A stretch of DNA of 64,000 nucleotides, from NCBI RefSeq assembly GCF_000165485.1, contig NC_014623.1, positions 6,032,893-6,096,892 on the forward strand, written 5' to 3'. Below are positions 9,422 through 18,792 of the stretch, one piece after another. The DNA is from Stigmatella aurantiaca DW4/3-1. GTDB lineage: Bacteria > Myxococcota > Myxococcia > Myxococcales > Myxococcaceae. The position numbers and the translations under genes are program-made. The notes under the pieces were generated by a model. The model had not been told where the DNA came from. It searched no databases and worked only from the letters and a program-made list of their open reading frames with translations. How positions within the stretch are numbered: position 1 is the stretch's first letter; each line of letters begins with the position of its first letter.

Positions 9422-10270
9422 ATGACTTCCCTCCCCGAGTTGCTCGTTATCGGACATGTCACCCGGGATCTCTTCCCCGGAGAGAATCGCCTCGGCGGGG
9501 CTGCCTCGTTCTCCACGCGCGCCGCTGCCATGCTCGGCATCCAGACAGCGCTCGTCACCGCGGCGCCCCCGGACTTTTCGCTGCTGGCGCCCCTGAAGGG
9601 GCTCTCGAACGTGTCGCTCCACATCGTCCCCAGCCAGACGGTCACGACGTTCGAGGTGGACTACAGCGGCCCGCGCCGCCGGCTCTACCTGCGCGAGGTG
9701 GCCCGCCCCATTCGCATCGAGGACATTCCCGTTGCCTGGCGCGGCATCCCCGTCGCCTATGTGGCCCCCGTGGCGGGAGAGTGCGACCGCGCCCTCGTCG
9801 ATGGGCTGAGCGCGAAGCTCATCTGCGCGGGCTTCCAGGGGTGGCTGCGGCGCTCGGGCGCCGACCAGCGCGTGGAGCCCGCCATCACCCCCGAGGCGCT
9901 CGAGCCGCCGCGCGGGCTCAACGCGATCGTCTTCTCCGAGGAGGACCACCCCGAGGGGGAGTTCATGGCCGAGCAGCTCGCCCAGAAGGAACTCCTCGTG
10001 GCCCTCACCCGGGGGCGAAAAGGCTCGACTCTGCGCAAAGGCAGCCAGCGGTGGGACATCTCCGCCGCCCCTGCCCATGAGGTGGACCCCACCGGAGCGG
10101 GCGATGTGTTCGGCATCGCCCTGACCCTGGCGTTGGCGAGAGGGGCCTCCCCCCAGGAAGCCGCCCGGGTGGCCTCCGAGATCGCCGCGCGGGTCGTCGA
10201 AGGGCCCGAGCTGGGCAAGCTCACGGCGGCGGATGCCGCGCACCTGCCCCCCCGCGCCCGGACGCCCTGA
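9422..10270 (+). CDS. PfkB-family carbohydrate kinase
   Basis: A 282-residue protein. It has the first PfkB signature region near residue 22 ([17 protein letters not shown]) and the second, DPTGAGDVF, at residues 222-230 with the catalytic base D228 and anion-hole glycines. It is somewhat shorter than ribokinase (about 310) because the middle is compact. By family it phosphorylates a sugar or nucleoside with ATP. Being divergent from a monosaccharide ABC operon, it likely phosphorylates the imported sugar (inference). Confidence 0.85.
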   Translation: MTSLPELLVIGHVTRDLFPGENRLGGAASFSTRAAAMLGIQTALVTAAPPDFSLLAPLKGLSNVSLHIVPSQTVTTFEVDYSGPRRRLYLREVARPIRIEDIPVAWRGIPVAYVAPVAGECDRALVDGLSAKLICAGFQGWLRRSGADQRVEPAITPEALEPPRGLNAIVFSEEDHPEGEFMAEQLAQKELLVALTRGRKGSTLRKGSQRWDISAAPAHEVDPTGAGDVFGIALTLALARGASPQEAARVASEIAARVVEGPELGKLTAADAAHLPPRARTP

Positions 10271-10272
10271 AC

Positions 10273-11160
10273 TCAGAGCTTTTCCAGCCCTGCCCGCTCC
10301 GCCGCCAGCGCGCCCAGCGCCGACCAGTCCAGTTCCCCATGGCCCTGGGCCACCCCGCCCAGCAGGTGGTCCTTGACCAGGCTGGCCAGCGGCATGGGCA
10401 CCTGGGCATCTCCGGCCGCCTCCAGCACCAGCCCGATGTCCTTGAGCCCCAGCCGAAGGGCGAACCCCGGTGGCTGGAACTGCCTGCCCGCGATCAAGCT
10501 CGCGTAGCGCTCGAAGATGGGGGACTTCGCGAAGACCGACTGGAAGACCTCCAGGAAGGTCTTCGGCTCGACGCCGGACTTTTGCGCCAGCGCGAAGGCC
10601 TCTCCCAGCGCCTCCACCATGGAGGCGATGAGGAAGTTGCCGGACAGTTTCACCACGTTCGCCGAGGAGGCCTTCTCCCCGAGCACGGTGAGGCCCCGTC
10701 CAATGGCCTCCAGCAAGGGCCGGACCCGCTCCACATCGGCCTTGGCGCCCGCGGCGAGCACCCAGAGCTGCTTGGCCTCCGCCGCCTCCGGCCGGCCGAA
10801 GACCGGGGCGGACACATAGCCCTGGCCCGCCTGGGCATGCTCCGCGGCGAGACGCTCCGAGAGCGCCACCGAGATGGTGCTGGACGAGATGTGGATCGCG
10901 CCCCGCGCCAGCCCTGACAGCAAACCCTCACCGCCAAAGACCGCCGCCTCCAGGGCCGGATCGTCCGCGAGGATGGAGAAGACGGCCTCGGCCCCCCGGG
11001 CCGCCTCCTGAGGTGTCCCGGCAATCCGCGCCCCCTTGGCCTGGAACGGCTCGGCCTTCGCGCGCGTGCGGTTGTAGACCACCAGCTCGTGCCCAGCGTT
11101 CAACAGGTTCTGGGCCACGCCACGGCCCATGTTCCCAAGCCCAATCAACCCAACCTTCAT
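10273..11160 (-). CDS. NAD(P)-dependent beta-hydroxyacid dehydrogenase (HIBADH family)
   Basis: A 295-residue protein. The N-terminal Rossmann motif GLIGLGNMGRGVAQNLL is followed by NRT (NADP-type). The HIBADH active-site helix ANVVKLSGNFLIAS carries the catalytic Lys at about 170, and the C-terminal all-alpha domain has GLKDIGLVLEAA. The family includes 3-hydroxyisobutyrate dehydrogenase, tartronate semialdehyde reductase and succinic/glyoxylate semialdehyde reductases; the last group is closest by feel. Its ATG overlaps the stop of the prephenate-dehydrogenase-like gene (ATGA), so the two are co-translated. It ends 3 nt from the convergent kinase gene. Confidence 0.88.
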   Translation of the reverse strand: MKVGLIGLGNMGRGVAQNLLNAGHELVVYNRTRAKAEPFQAKGARIAGTPQEAARGAEAVFSILADDPALEAAVFGGEGLLSGLARGAIHISSSTISVALSERLAAEHAQAGQGYVSAPVFGRPEAAEAKQLWVLAAGAKADVERVRPLLEAIGRGLTVLGEKASSANVVKLSGNFLIASMVEALGEAFALAQKSGVEPKTFLEVFQSVFAKSPIFERYASLIAGRQFQPPGFALRLGLKDIGLVLEAAGDAQVPMPLASLVKDHLLGGVAQGHGELDWSALGALAAERAGLEKL

Positions 11161-12002
11161 GAGGTCTCCCCTTTCGATGGAATGCGGAGGCGCTCGGTCT
11201 CCGCGGCACTGCCGTCGGCGGGCAAGGCCTCCAGCTCGCGGTGGATCTGCCCCAGCGCTTCGAGCAGCTGCGCCCGCGCCTCCGTCGCGAAGGGGTTCTC
11301 CCGCTGGATGGCGGCGAAGAGGTGGCCCGCGTCCGAGCGGACCACCTCGATGGTGCGCGCCAGGGCCTTGAAGCTCGCTGGAGCAAACGGCACGTCGAGC
11401 CCCGTGCCCGCATCAATCATTCCCTTGGCCACGAAAAACGTGAGCGCGTGCGTGTGCGCCATCACCCGGTCATGGTTCTCGGGCGTCTGCTCGACGATCT
11501 CGCACCCGAGCCGCTCGTAGAACCGGCGCGCGCGCCCCGTGGCCTCCGGGTGGAGAGGGTTTGGACAGAGCACGACGCGCAGGGGCCGCTCGGCCATGGC
11601 CAGGCTCAAGGGGCCAAACAGCGGGTGCGTTCCCACCCAAGGCACCTCGGCGCCCAACACCGAGGCCAAGGCCTCCACCGGCTTCACCTTGACGCTGCCC
11701 ACGTCGAGGACGAGTTGGGAAGGCAGGAGGTGGGGCCGCAGCGCTTCGAGCACCGGGCGGATGCCGGGCACGGGGACGGCCACCACCACCACGTCCGCCC
11801 CCTGCACCAGCTCCGGCAAGCTCCCGGCCCGGTGGCGCTCGGGAATGTCGGCGGAGGGATCCACGGCCCGGTAGTCCAGGCCGGACTCGACCAGCAACGC
11901 GCCGAGCGCCCGGCCGAAACGGCCATACCCCACCAGGGCCACACGCTTCGGAAAGTCCCCTTCTCCAGGCTGCGCGGGGGGGGATGCAGAGGACACGGTC
12001 AC
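11157..12002 (-). CDS. Prephenate/arogenate dehydrogenase-like protein (TyrA family)
   Basis: A 281-residue protein with a GTG start at 12002, 1 nt after the stop of the U32 gene. The Rossmann motif is VALVGYGRFGRALGALL. Family blocks include DVGSVKVKPVEAL and VGTHPLFGP (the G-T-H-P-M/L-F-G-P substrate loop), with His of ENHDRVMAHTHALTFF for catalysis. It probably catalyses oxidative decarboxylation of prephenate or arogenate in tyrosine synthesis. It lacks an ACT domain, so feedback control by tyrosine through ACT is not expected. The weak RBS and abutting genes suggest coupling to the upstream gene. Confidence 0.82.
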   Translation of the reverse strand: MTVSSASPPAQPGEGDFPKRVALVGYGRFGRALGALLVESGLDYRAVDPSADIPERHRAGSLPELVQGADVVVVAVPVPGIRPVLEALRPHLLPSQLVLDVGSVKVKPVEALASVLGAEVPWVGTHPLFGPLSLAMAERPLRVVLCPNPLHPEATGRARRFYERLGCEIVEQTPENHDRVMAHTHALTFFVAKGMIDAGTGLDVPFAPASFKALARTIEVVRSDAGHLFAAIQRENPFATEARAQLLEALGQIHRELEALPADGSAAETERLRIPSKGETS

Positions 12003-12003
12003 C

Positions 12004-14613
12004 TCAACGGGGCAGAGGGGCGGGAGGGCTGAGCACCTTCATGGTCCCACGCGTGACGCCAAACTGCTCGTGGACGGCCGCACGCCGGACAGCCTCGGCG
12101 GGAGACAACCGGCCCGCGAGCAGCTCCTGGTAGGCGGCCAGCACGCGGGCCGCCTCCTCGTGGGACTCCCGGACAAACTCCACCCGGAAGCGGCGCACCC
12201 CCCGCTCCAGCAGGCGCGGCACCAGCGATGCGGCGCTCTGGGCCTGGGCATTGAACACCGTGTTGCGGCACCCCACGTCGACGATGACCGGGTGGTCCAG
12301 CCCCAGCCGGTCCTTCAAGGAGAGCTGGTGCTTCTCACACGGGCGGCCGCAAGTCCGGAAGTCACGCCCATGCGAGAGCGTGTGCGAGTACACGCAGTGC
12401 TCGGTGTGGAAGGTGGCGATGTGGTGATGCAGGGCGACCGTGAAGCGGTGGGCGGGCGCATGCTCCAGGAGCGAGCCCAGCTGCGCCGCATCGAGATCAT
12501 GGGAGAACGTGAGCGTGTCCAGCCCCAACCCCAGCAGGTACGCGGCCGACAGCGAATTGGTGACGTTGAGCGAGAAGTCCCCGTGCAGCACCGGGCGGGG
12601 CTGACCCTCGGGACGCTCCAGGAAGTGCATCATCGCGCCCCAGTGGCGCACCAGCACCGCATCCGGGCGCAACCGGCCGATGCGCTGGTCATAGCCCTCC
12701 TCGCCCGGCTTCTGCACCCGCACCGTGGCGATCGTCACCCGCAGGCCCGCCGCCCGGGCCCGCTCCACCGCGCGCTGAAGGCCCACCATCTCCATCCAAT
12801 CCAGCTCCACCTCGGGCAACCCCGCGGCGATGACGGCCTCGAGCTGCGCCTCCTGGCGGCACAGGGGAATGAGCCGCGCCGCGCCCTCACCGGGGGCCTC
12901 GGACACGCTCCCGGCCAGCGAGGCGCGCACCTGCTCCAGCACCGGCGTCTCCACCACCGTCCGGCGCGGGCCCCGCTCCACGGCGGCCGTCAGCTCCGTC
13001 ACGAGCTGGCGGCGGATCGCCTTGAGCTCGGAGACGGGCAGGTGCAACCCACGTCCCAGCCCAGCGCACTCCAGGAGCGACAACCGGAAGGGAGTTCCTC
13101 CGAAGGAGCCCAGCTTGTCCCGCAGCAGCCCCTCGTCCAGCCCGCCGCCTCGCGCCGGGGCCAGTGGCACCGGGCTGCTGGCGGACGCATCATGCCCCCA
13201 GGCCCGGGCCCGAACCTGGAGGGGAGCCCCCTCCACGCCCGAGACGCTCAGCTCCAAAGGAATCCGGCCCTCGGGCTCGCCCGCGGCGAGCAGCCCCTCG
13301 ACACGGCGGGTCAGCGCGGGATCGCTGTTGAGCCACACCCGCTGTCCGGGAGCCACCCGTCCCAGATCCGGACCAGGCTGGCCAAAACCCAGCACCCAAC
13401 CGTCCCCCCGCCGTTCCACCCGGAAGATGGGGCCTCCTGGCTCGTGCTTGTCCTCTGGCGCCCCCGCATCGAAGACGACGCCCATGCCCGGGCGCGGCTC
13501 CGCGGCCTCCGGCGCGGGCTCTCCCTTCAACGGAGAGGACACCTGGCCCACGGGCGCCTCGGGGCGGTCCGTCTCCAACCCCAGCCCCCCCGTCCACGGG
13601 CGCTCGTCCGGCACGACCTGGACTTCCTTGCCCGAAACGGACTGCACCCGGCCCAGGTACAGCCCCCGGTGCTTCGGAAAGCGGCCCTCCACCAGCGTCT
13701 GGTGGTCCGAGCCCGCGAGAAAGCCATGGGAGAAGCCGCGGCTGTACGCCAGCGACATGCCGGACAGATCCTTCGCGAGCTGGGCCTCGTCGGGAGCGCC
13801 CGCCAGGATGCTCTCCACCCAGCGCCGGTACCCCTGCACCGTGGAGGTGACGTACGCCGGGCCCTTCAGGCGGCCTTCGATCTTCAGGCTGTGGACGCCG
13901 ATGTCCATGAGCTCCGGCACGGCCCGCACCCCCGCGAGATCCTTGGGGCTGAGCAGGTACTTCACCTCGCCGAGTTCCCGCGTCTGCCCATCGACGACCA
14001 GGTCATACGGCAGGCGGCAAGACTGGGCGCACTGCCCTCGGTTCGCCGAGCGCCCTCCCCAGGCCTCGCTGGTCAGGCATTGGCCGCTCCAGGACATGCA
14101 GAGCGCGCCGTGGATGAAGACCTCCAGCTCGATCTGCGTCTGCCCAGCCAACCGGCGGATCTCCGCCGTGGACAGTTCGCGGGGGACGACGGCGCGGCTG
14201 AACCCCAGCCGCTGGGCGAACCGCACCCCTTCCGCGCTGGAGAGCGTCATCTGCGTGGAGGCATGCAGCTCGAGTTGGGGGCAGATCGCCCGGGCCAGCA
14301 GGGCCACCGCCGGATCCTGCACGATGAGTGCATCCACCCCGGCCGCGGCCGCCCCCCGGATCAGGTGCTCGACGAGGGGCAGCTCGGGCTCGAACACCAG
14401 GGTATTCAGGGTAAGATAGGCCCGGGCACCCGCCCGGTGGATGAGGGGGAACGTCTCGGGAAGGCGGGCCAAGGAGAAATTATCGGCGCGAGCACGTGCA
14501 TTGAATCCTTCATCGAGCCCGAAGTAGATGGCATCCGCGCCACTGGCGAGGGCGGCCCGGAGGGACTCAAGATCCCCCGCGGGGGCGAGGATTTCAGGAC
14601 GTCGCAAAGGCAT
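12004..14613 (-). CDS. Peptidase U32 family protein (RlhA/YdcP-type, with C-terminal extension)
   Basis: An 869-residue protein. The ATG at 14613 has AAGGAGG 5 nt upstream. The N-terminal U32 domain (about 1-330) has PEILAPAGDLESLRAAL, DAIYFGL and the PROSITE-like core FIHGALCMSWSGQC followed by SANRGQCAQSCR, whose cysteines are the presumed Fe-S ligands. Later blocks include LKIEGRLKGPAYV and a large C-terminal half of DUF3656 type. U32 proteins with this layout (E. coli RlhA) hydroxylate C2501 of 23S rRNA; others are prephenate-dependent tRNA hydroxylases (TrhP). Being directly upstream of a prephenate-dehydrogenase-like gene is notable, since prephenate is a substrate in this family's chemistry. 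RNA modification is more likely than proteolysis. Confidence 0.8.
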   Translation of the reverse strand: MPLRRPEILAPAGDLESLRAALASGADAIYFGLDEGFNARARADNFSLARLPETFPLIHRAGARAYLTLNTLVFEPELPLVEHLIRGAAAAGVDALIVQDPAVALLARAICPQLELHASTQMTLSSAEGVRFAQRLGFSRAVVPRELSTAEIRRLAGQTQIELEVFIHGALCMSWSGQCLTSEAWGGRSANRGQCAQSCRLPYDLVVDGQTRELGEVKYLLSPKDLAGVRAVPELMDIGVHSLKIEGRLKGPAYVTSTVQGYRRWVESILAGAPDEAQLAKDLSGMSLAYSRGFSHGFLAGSDHQTLVEGRFPKHRGLYLGRVQSVSGKEVQVVPDERPWTGGLGLETDRPEAPVGQVSSPLKGEPAPEAAEPRPGMGVVFDAGAPEDKHEPGGPIFRVERRGDGWVLGFGQPGPDLGRVAPGQRVWLNSDPALTRRVEGLLAAGEPEGRIPLELSVSGVEGAPLQVRARAWGHDASASSPVPLAPARGGGLDEGLLRDKLGSFGGTPFRLSLLECAGLGRGLHLPVSELKAIRRQLVTELTAAVERGPRRTVVETPVLEQVRASLAGSVSEAPGEGAARLIPLCRQEAQLEAVIAAGLPEVELDWMEMVGLQRAVERARAAGLRVTIATVRVQKPGEEGYDQRIGRLRPDAVLVRHWGAMMHFLERPEGQPRPVLHGDFSLNVTNSLSAAYLLGLGLDTLTFSHDLDAAQLGSLLEHAPAHRFTVALHHHIATFHTEHCVYSHTLSHGRDFRTCGRPCEKHQLSLKDRLGLDHPVIVDVGCRNTVFNAQAQSAASLVPRLLERGVRRFRVEFVRESHEEAARVLAAYQELLAGRLSPAEAVRRAAVHEQFGVTRGTMKVLSPPAPLPR

Positions 14614-14783
14614 GACTTCCTCCTTAACACGCCACCCCCGGCCCACACGCCACCCTGGGCCCCGCGCCAGAACCTCTGCCCGTATCCCCGCCCTGCACCC
14701 AGGTTGTTTATGCTTCCGCCAGGACCGGAATGACCCAGTATTCCATTATGGCCTGAGATTCAGTAGTCATCGAGAAGCCCCTC
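14614..14783. promoter_or_regulatory. Divergent intergenic region, U32 gene / PhnD-kinase operon
   Basis: A 170-bp gap between divergent transcription units. A somewhat AT-rich stretch (gtttatgcttccg near 14704 and attccattatggcctgagattcag near 14740) is the likely promoter zone for the kinase operon. No clear operator was seen. Confidence 0.35.
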
Positions 14784-16955
14784 TTGCGCGATAAGACCGT
14801 GTCGAGCCCGCCCCTCCGCTTCCTCATCTATCCTGCACAGGGCGAGGTCAGGGAGCACGTCAGGGCCGAATTCTTCGCCCGGGCGCTCTCTCAACGGGTG
14901 GGCCGTCCCATCGTCGTGGAGATGGCCCGGACCTATGAGGCCATCGATCAGGAGCTGGCGGCGGACCGGGTGGACATCGTCTGGGCCACCGCCGAGCAGT
15001 GCAACGCGTTCGAGCCCAAGGCCCGTGCCATCCTGCGCGCGGTGCGGGCGGGGCGTTACCACTACCACGCGGCCCTCATCTGCCGCGCCAGCGATCCCCT
15101 CACCCTGAAGCAGCTCCAGGGCACGCGCGCCGCCTGGGTGGCCCCCATGTCCACGGGCGGCCACCTGCTGACCGTCCGCTACTTGGAGGCCCAAGGGCTG
15201 GCCCCCTCGGAGGTGTTCGCCGAGCAGCGCTTCGTCGGCAGCTACCGCAATGCCCTGCTCGCGGTGGTCGAGGGCGCGGCGGACATGACGTCGCTCTTCA
15301 CGACCCACCCGGACGAGTACACGGTCCGCGCCCGCCTCGCCGAGCGCGTGGGGGGGGCCGCGCGCCACCTGACCTCCTTCGCCTTCACCGGGCCCACCCT
15401 CGCCGATGGGCTCATCCTCACCTCGCGCTTGTCGGAGACGGACAGTGCCGCCATCGTGTCGGCCCTCACCACGATGACGCACGATGGGAGCGGCCTGGAC
15501 CCGTTGCTCGGCTCGTTCAACATCGAGGGCTTCGCGCTCGCCTCCTCCCAGGGCCTGGTGCGGCCCTTCTCCCCGGCCCAGCGCACGGAGTTCCTCGCGG
15601 CGGAGGTGGACGCGGAAGAGCGGTGCAGCCGGCTCTGGTCCTTCACGGGCATGGCCTTCGGGCAGGACGTGAGCGGCCGGGAGGGGCTCTCGCTGGAAGA
15701 GGCCCTGCCCCCGGAGGCAAGTGCGCTGCTGGGCGCGCTCGTGCGGGCCACGCGCCACAGCGGCGTGGGGGGCCGGGTGGAGTACCGCCTGGAGACCGGC
15801 GGAGAGAGCCGCCTGTACACCGCCGAGGCCGCCCCCCGGGGCGCGCCCTCCGGCGAGACAGCCCCGCGCACGACGCTGCTGGTCCGGGACATCACCGAGC
15901 AGCAGTCCCTGGAAGTGGACCTGTACCGCCTGGCGTCGTTCCCCTTGCTCCACCCCGAGCCCATGATGGAACTGAGCCTGGTCGGCGCCCTGCGTTACGC
16001 CAATCCAGCCGCCAACCACGCCTTCCCGGATCTGCAAGTGCTCGGGGCCAGCCATCCGCTGGTGGAGACCACGCTCGAGTGGGTCCGGCGGGGAAAGCCC
16101 GGCGAGAGCCCGCCCCTGGTCCACCACGGGGGGCGGTACTGGGAGCTGATGGTCTCCGTTCTTCAGGAAACCGACGCCCTCCGGCTCTTCGTGAAGGATG
16201 TGACGTCGCGCAAGCAGATCGAAGCGCGGCTGCTCCACGCCGACCGCATGGCCGCGCTGGGCTCGTTGGCCTCGCGCGTGGGCCACGAGATGAACAACCC
16301 GTTGGCCTTCCTGATGGCCAACCTCTCTTTCGCCCGGGAAGAGATCGGCCGGCTCCGCGAGTCCCTGCGCTCGGACTCCACCTCCTCCCGGCTGGAGGAC
16401 CTCGACGAGGTGATGGACGCGCTGGGAGAGTCCCTGGACGGCGCGGAGCGGCTGAAGACGATCATCCAGGATCTGCGCACCCTGGCGCGCGAGCCGCCCA
16501 CCCACCGGGCCCGGGTGGACTTGCACCCGGTGCTGGAGGATGCGCTGAAGCTGGTGCGCAACGAGCTGCGCCACCGGGCCCGCCTGGAGAAGGACTTCCA
16601 GCCCGTGCCCACGGTGGAGGCGGACGAGGCGCGGCTCGGCCAGGTTTTCCTCAACCTGATGATCAACGCCGTGCAGGCCATGTCCGAGCAGGACGCGCAG
16701 CGCAACGTGCTGCGGGTGAGCACGCGCACCGGGCCGGCCGGAGAGGCCATCGTCGAGGTGCAGGACACCGGGGCGGGGATGACGCCCGAGGTGCTCTCAC
16801 GCCTCTTCGAGCCCTTCTTCACCACGCGCTCCAACAGCGCGGGCATGGGCCTGTCGGTAAGCCACGCCATCGTGACGAGCCTGGGGGGAACCCTCCGCGC
16901 CGAGAGCGAGCTGGGCACGGGCACCCTCTTCACCGTCACCCTGCCGGCGACGTGA
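14784..16955 (+). CDS. Sensor histidine kinase with N-terminal PhnD-like binding domain
   Basis: A 723-residue protein. Residues 10-270 resemble phosphate/phosphonate binding proteins of the PhnD type (FLIYPAQGEV, VDIVWATAEQC, GSYRNALLAVVEGAADM), but there is no signal peptide or membrane span, so this module appears cytoplasmic. A PAS-like region (about 370-470) precedes the HisKA box SRVGHEMNNPL with phospho-acceptor H501. The HATPase has N box FLNLMINAVQAM, G1 VQDTGAGM, F box EPFFTT and G2 GMGLSVSHAI. It ends 7 nt before a second histidine kinase. The start is uncertain (TTG 14784 or GTG 14799). It probably senses a small oxyanion or peptide inside the cell (inference). Confidence 0.85.
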   Translation: MRDKTVSSPPLRFLIYPAQGEVREHVRAEFFARALSQRVGRPIVVEMARTYEAIDQELAADRVDIVWATAEQCNAFEPKARAILRAVRAGRYHYHAALICRASDPLTLKQLQGTRAAWVAPMSTGGHLLTVRYLEAQGLAPSEVFAEQRFVGSYRNALLAVVEGAADMTSLFTTHPDEYTVRARLAERVGGAARHLTSFAFTGPTLADGLILTSRLSETDSAAIVSALTTMTHDGSGLDPLLGSFNIEGFALASSQGLVRPFSPAQRTEFLAAEVDAEERCSRLWSFTGMAFGQDVSGREGLSLEEALPPEASALLGALVRATRHSGVGGRVEYRLETGGESRLYTAEAAPRGAPSGETAPRTTLLVRDITEQQSLEVDLYRLASFPLLHPEPMMELSLVGALRYANPAANHAFPDLQVLGASHPLVETTLEWVRRGKPGESPPLVHHGGRYWELMVSVLQETDALRLFVKDVTSRKQIEARLLHADRMAALGSLASRVGHEMNNPLAFLMANLSFAREEIGRLRESLRSDSTSSRLEDLDEVMDALGESLDGAERLKTIIQDLRTLAREPPTHRARVDLHPVLEDALKLVRNELRHRARLEKDFQPVPTVEADEARLGQVFLNLMINAVQAMSEQDAQRNVLRVSTRTGPAGEAIVEVQDTGAGMTPEVLSRLFEPFFTTRSNSAGMGLSVSHAIVTSLGGTLRAESELGTGTLFTVTLPAT

Positions 16956-16962
16956 GCCCCGG

Positions 16963-18792
16963 ATGGTGCGACGGCTCCTGCCCATGCTCCTTGCCCTCGG
17001 CTTCGGGCTGCTGGCCCTGGGGTGGGGGCTGGTCAGCCTCCAGCTCATCTTCACCCAGGAGCGGGAGGACGCTTACACGCAGCTTCGCTCCCGCCGCGAC
17101 ACCCTGGAGCAGTACGCCACGGAGACGCTCCGGCAAACGCTGAGCCGGCGGCTCGACGAGAACCTCCCCGCGCTCTACCGGGCCATGGAGGACCCGCTCG
17201 CCCCGGCGGATGGGCTGTACCTGCTGTTCCGCTCGTACCAGTTCCTTCCCCGCCTGCCCCGGCCCCAGCCCGGCGCCCAGACCCCCGCCCGGCAGTTCCA
17301 CGAGGACCTCCGCCAGCGCTTGGAGTCCCCCGGACGCACGGGGCCCGCGCAGGAGCGGCTGGAGTCGCTTCGCGCGATCGAAGCCGCGCTCGCCCAGGGA
17401 GAGGAGGCCCACGCCGAGCAGCGCCTGGAGGCCCTGCTGCGCCACCGCGCCGAGCACCCGCTGCCGCCGCTTCAGGAGCTTCCCTTCACCCTGCTGCTGG
17501 CCGAGCGGCTCCAGCGTGGACCGGCCACCCCGGCCCTGGTGCGTGGACTCGTGCGGGGCGGGCTTGCGGACGACTTTGGAGGAATCGCCCGGGGGGCCGG
17601 GCTCCAGCGGGACCTGCTGCGCGAATGCCAGCGCTTCACCCAGGCGGACTTCGACTTCCTGCGCGAGCGCACCCTCCAGTTGAGCATGGCGATGGGAGAG
17701 CCCACCGGGGCTTTCCAGACACGCATCCAGGAGCTGGGAACCGGGGCCCTGGTCCTCCCCAATGGCCTCGAGGAGCCCACCCTCATCGGCGAGCGCTGGT
17801 ACGTCCAACCCAATGGAGAAGCCGTCCGGGGCATCGCCGTCTCGCTGGAGGAGGAGCTGAAGGCCATTGCCCAGGACATGCGCGCCCGGGAGCTGTTCGG
17901 CGCGGAGGATGGACTGCGGCTGGGGAAGACGGATGCGGTGCAACCGCTCTCCACGCTCCGGGTGGAGGCGATGATGCCCCGGTGGCTCTCCGCGGAGGCG
18001 GACATCGCCCAGCGCCACGGGCTCAAGACGATGCTGGTGGCCAGCTGTGGCGCGCTGGCGGTGGCCATCGGGGTCATCTCCCTCCTGGCCCAGCGCCGCA
18101 AGTACCGCTTCCTGGAACTCCAGAGTGACTTCGTGGCCACCGTCTCCCACGAGCTGCGCACCCCCTTGGCGTCGATCCGGCTGCTGGCCGAGACGCTGGA
18201 GCGCCGGGTGGGGGGAACGGCGGAAGGCAGGGACTACCCCGCCCGCATCATCCAGACGACGGACACGCTGCACTTCCTCGTCGAGAACATCCTGTCGTTC
18301 AACCGGATCGACAAGGGCCGCTGGGCGCCGAAGTTCTCCCCGGTGCGGCTGGAGGAACTCGCCGGGACGCTCCGGACGGACCTCCTGGGCGCCTCGCCAG
18401 TGCCGGTGAACTTCACCTCGGACGTGGCGGAGATGGAGCTTTGGGCGGACCCCGCGCTCCTGCGCCTGCTGCTGTCCAACCTGGGACGCAACGCCTGCGC
18501 CTACAACCGCCGCAATCCCGTGACCATCACCCTGCGGGCCCACCACTCCCCCACCTACGGGCACACCCTGCTCTTCAGCGACAATGGCATCGGCATTCCC
18601 GAGAGCGAGTGGGAGAATGTGTTTCACGACTTCTACCGGCTGAAGTCCTCCGGACCGGAAGTCCACGGCAGCGGGCTGGGGCTCGCGTTGTGCCGCCGCA
18701 TCATGCGGCTCCACGGGGGCCGCATCCACGTGGCCACCTCTGGCCCGGATGGAACCACCTTCGCGATGACCTTTCCCGAGCCGCGCCCATGA
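16963..18792 (+). CDS. Membrane sensor histidine kinase
   Basis: A 609-residue protein. The first membrane span is at about residues 4-25 and a second at about 348-368 (LVASCGALAVAIGVISLLAQ), bracketing a roughly 320-residue, helix-rich periplasmic sensor with no domain I recognise. The cytoplasmic part has HisKA VATVSHELRTPL with H396. The HATPase has N box LLLSNLGRNACAYN, G1 FSDNGIGIP and G2 GSGLGLALCRRIM. No HAMP domain is evident. Its last codons overlap the start of the response regulator (ATGA), so it is the cognate kinase. This type, with a short linker from the second span to HisKA, resembles myxobacterial kinases paired with OmpR regulators. Confidence 0.9.
   Translation: MVRRLLPMLLALGFGLLALGWGLVSLQLIFTQEREDAYTQLRSRRDTLEQYATETLRQTLSRRLDENLPALYRAMEDPLAPADGLYLLFRSYQFLPRLPRPQPGAQTPARQFHEDLRQRLESPGRTGPAQERLESLRAIEAALAQGEEAHAEQRLEALLRHRAEHPLPPLQELPFTLLLAERLQRGPATPALVRGLVRGGLADDFGGIARGAGLQRDLLRECQRFTQADFDFLRERTLQLSMAMGEPTGAFQTRIQELGTGALVLPNGLEEPTLIGERWYVQPNGEAVRGIAVSLEEELKAIAQDMRARELFGAEDGLRLGKTDAVQPLSTLRVEAMMPRWLSAEADIAQRHGLKTMLVASCGALAVAIGVISLLAQRRKYRFLELQSDFVATVSHELRTPLASIRLLAETLERRVGGTAEGRDYPARIIQTTDTLHFLVENILSFNRIDKGRWAPKFSPVRLEELAGTLRTDLLGASPVPVNFTSDVAEMELWADPALLRLLLSNLGRNACAYNRRNPVTITLRAHHSPTYGHTLLFSDNGIGIPESEWENVFHDFYRLKSSGPEVHGSGLGLALCRRIMRLHGGRIHVATSGPDGTTFAMTFPEPRP

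Noticed and set aside
12070-14733. An 887-codon plus-strand frame over the U32 gene
   Set aside because: Antisense to a gene with conserved family motifs and a strong RBS; no domain content.
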